Source of the DNA: Candidatus Omnitrophota bacterium
GTDB taxonomy: Bacteria > Hinthialibacterota > Hinthialibacteria > JAKQFZ01
Length of the DNA stretch: 16,628 nucleotides
Assembly (NCBI GenBank): GCA_029558215.1
Contig: JAKQFZ010001089.1
Span: 1-16,628, forward strand
Reading direction: 5' to 3'
The notes beneath the pieces were generated by a model. That model did not search any database. It was not told the origin of the DNA and was given only the letters and a program-made list of their open reading frames with translations. Made by a program: the position numbers and the translations under genes. Shown piece by piece: positions 15,309 through 16,628 of this stretch (the stretch's first letter is position 1; every line of letters begins with the position of its first letter).

Positions 15309-15316
15309 GGTACAAT
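15306..15316 (+). promoter_or_regulatory. Candidate promoter element CATGGTACAAT before gp46
   Basis: CATGGTACAAT matches the CATGTTACAAT before gp55 in 10 of 11 bases, and its end lies 38 bases before the gp46 ATG (40 before gp55). A looser GAAGA precedes both. No -35 match is visible here, so an activator may be needed. It overlaps the start codon of the antisense endonuclease, so some of the match could be constrained by that gene. Confidence 0.35.
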
Positions 15317-15332
15317 CATCTGTAATTTCATA

Positions 15333-15340
15333 TACTTATA
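15333..15340 (-). promoter_or_regulatory. Late-promoter-like box TATAAGTA before the antisense endonuclease
   Basis: The minus strand reads TATAAGTA, one base from the T4 late consensus, with the near edge 25 bases before the ATG at 15308. This is the same spacing as the other late boxes here. It is part of the perfect palindrome TATACTTATA (15331-15340), directly beside the gp46 Shine-Dalgarno AGGGA. Confidence 0.45.
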
Positions 15341-15353
15341 GGGAAGCACACAA

Positions 15354-16628
15354 ATGTCTGTTCCAATGATTTTCAAGACACTTGAGCTTCGCAATTTTCT
15401 CTCGTTCGGAAATTCGCCTCAATTGATCGAACTCGACGGCCAGGGCACCGTCACCGTAACTGGCGAGAACCTCGATGTGGGTGGGTCAAACGGTGCAGGC
15501 AAGACGACCATCATCAACGCGATCTGCTACGCGCTCTACAACAAGCCATTTGACAGCATCTCGCTCCAGCGCCTGATCAACAGCACCAATGCCACCAAGA
15601 ACACGCAGATGGAGGTGCGGCTGAGCTTTGAGAAGGGCGATGTCGAGTATGAGATCTACCGTGCTCGTGGTGAAGAGTACCGTATCGAGATCCGCAAGGA
15701 CGGAGAGGACATCACTCCTGGCAAGGGGGTAACTGAGTGCGACGCCCTCATCGAGGAAATCGTTGGTATCTCCTATGAGCTCTTTACGAAGACGGTCATC
15801 TTCTCGGGCAACTCTCCCGCCTTCCTTCAGCTGCCAATCGCCCACCAGCGCCAGCAGATTGAGGAGCTCTTCAACATCACGATGCTGTCAGAGAAGGCGA
15901 AGCTGCTGAAGGAAAAGATCCGCCAGACCGAAAGTGACATCAGAGTTGCAGAGGCGGTGTGCGCCCAGCAGCAGGTTGCAATCGACGTACACGCCAAGCA
16001 CGTCAAGGAGGCGCGACAGCGGGTAGCCCGCTGGGAAACTCAGACGAAGGCGGAAATCACCGAGATTGAAGAGACTCTTGCTGCCCTCGAGAACGTCGAC
16101 TTCGACACTGAGAAGCTGCTTCATGACGAGCGAAATAAGCTGAAGCAGGAGGGCGCCTACCTGGCTGCCAAGCTTGCACCCAAGAAGAAGGACCTGCAGC
16201 AGCTCAACAAGGACCTTGAGAAGCTGATGGGAGAAGAGGAGCACCTCAAGGACGCGAAGTGCCCGTACTGCTCGCAGAACTATGCTGACGCCCAGTCGAA
16301 GCTGGAGGCAGTTGTTAAGAGCATTGACCAGAAAGGCAACGTGCTCATTCTCATTGAGGCGGGCGTGAAAGCGCTTGAAGAGAGCACCAATTCCAACAAG
16401 CAGAAGCTGGCTGAAGTTGAGGAGGCCATCCAGCACCAGGACCTGGACGACCTGCTGAAGGCGCGTGAAAACGTGGCCGCCCTCAAGACCAAGCTAACTC
16501 AACTGAAGAGCGCCACCAACCCGCACGAGGAGGCGCTGCGTGAACTGGAAGCCGAGAAGGTTGAAGCAGTCGACACGAAGAAGATGGATGAGCTTCGTCG
16601 GCGTGCCGACCACCAGGCCTTCCTGCTG
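15354..16628 (+). CDS. 46: Recombination ATPase subunit gp46 (SbcC/Rad50 type), N-terminal 425 aa
   Basis: An SMC-like ATPase cut by the right edge, the partner of gp47. The N-terminal nucleotide-binding half is complete: TLELRNFLSFG, Walker A GGSNGAGKTT (residues 43-52), and the Q-loop region VIFSGNSPAFLQLP (143-156). A long antiparallel coiled coil follows from about residue 175. The zinc hook CPYC at about residue 303-306 marks its tip and is the dimerisation site in this family. After the hook the return coiled coil begins and the window ends. The signature motif and Walker B lie beyond the edge. The ATG at 15354 has AGGGA about 9 bases upstream. T4 gp46 is 560 aa, so roughly three quarters is present. 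Confidence 0.95.
   Translation, partial: MSVPMIFKTLELRNFLSFGNSPQLIELDGQGTVTVTGENLDVGGSNGAGKTTIINAICYALYNKPFDSISLQRLINSTNATKNTQMEVRLSFEKGDVEYEIYRARGEEYRIEIRKDGEDITPGKGVTECDALIEEIVGISYELFTKTVIFSGNSPAFLQLPIAHQRQQIEELFNITMLSEKAKLLKEKIRQTESDIRVAEAVCAQQQVAIDVHAKHVKEARQRVARWETQTKAEITEIEETLAALENVDFDTEKLLHDERNKLKQEGAYLAAKLAPKKKDLQQLNKDLEKLMGEEEHLKDAKCPYCSQNYADAQSKLEAVVKSIDQKGNVLILIEAGVKALEESTNSNKQKLAEVEEAIQHQDLDDLLKARENVAALKTKLTQLKSATNPHEEALRELEAEKVEAVDTKKMDELRRRADHQAFLL

Noticed and set aside
15486..16436. Two long minus-strand frames (119 and 182 aa) opposite gp46
   Set aside because: They are leucine/valine-rich mirror translations of the gp46 coiled coil, with no start signal or motif.
1..16628. 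tRNA genes, CRISPR arrays, insertion sequences, group I introns
   Set aside because: I looked for cloverleaf signatures, spaced direct repeats, transposase motifs, and split reading frames in the known genes. None were seen; gp6, gp5, gp55, gp47 and the visible part of gp46 are uninterrupted.

Overview
This window is a piece of a large T4-superfamily myovirus (tailed phage with contractile tail), not a cellular genome. The evidence is a block of recognisable T4-type baseplate genes (gp6, gp25, gp5, gp53), a T4-type late sigma factor (gp55), the gp47/gp46 recombination nuclease pair, and T4-like late promoters with an ATAAATA core. Base composition looks close to balanced, higher in G+C than T4 itself. 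Several proteins differ from T4 in length: gp6 is 1206 aa, gp5 has no lysozyme domain, and the candidate hub protein is 710 aa. This suggests a distant, possibly jumbo, member. The host cannot be named from the sequence.

Left part, minus strand (11314 down to 1): a tightly packed late structural operon. In order of transcription it holds a nucleotidyltransferase-like enzyme, a tail-tube/baseplate junction protein (gp48/gp54-like), gp53, a large putative hub protein, gp5 (OB fold plus beta-helix spike), gp25, gp6, an unrecognised 134-aa protein, and the start of a large virion protein that runs off the left edge. Most genes overlap the next by a few bases (TGATG, TAATG, ATGA). Three late-promoter-like boxes (CATAAATA, AATAAATA, CATAAATA) lie 24-26 bases before the start codons of the nucleotidyltransferase, gp6 and the left-edge protein.

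Right part, plus strand (11446 to 16628): replication, recombination and expression genes, divergent from the late operon. gp55 (late sigma factor) comes first, then a GIY-YIG homing endonuclease, gp47 (SbcD/Mre11-type nuclease), an unrecognised 298-aa protein with a C-terminal membrane segment, a second GIY-YIG endonuclease on the opposite strand, and gp46 (SbcC/Rad50-type ATPase), which is cut by the right edge. The 55-47-46 neighbourhood is T4-like, and the two endonucleases and the orphan gene are the accessory insertions.

The most interesting point is upstream of the first endonuclease. A perfect TATAAATA late promoter abuts a perfect 9-bp inverted repeat that holds the Shine-Dalgarno sequence in its loop and the ATG in its 3' arm. 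RNA read through from gp55 would fold and hide the start site, while RNA begun at the late promoter would lack most of the 5' arm and be translatable. This matches the logic known for T4 I-TevI and mobE. A second notable point is that this gp55 lacks the hydrophobic C-terminal tail through which T4 gp55 contacts the sliding clamp.
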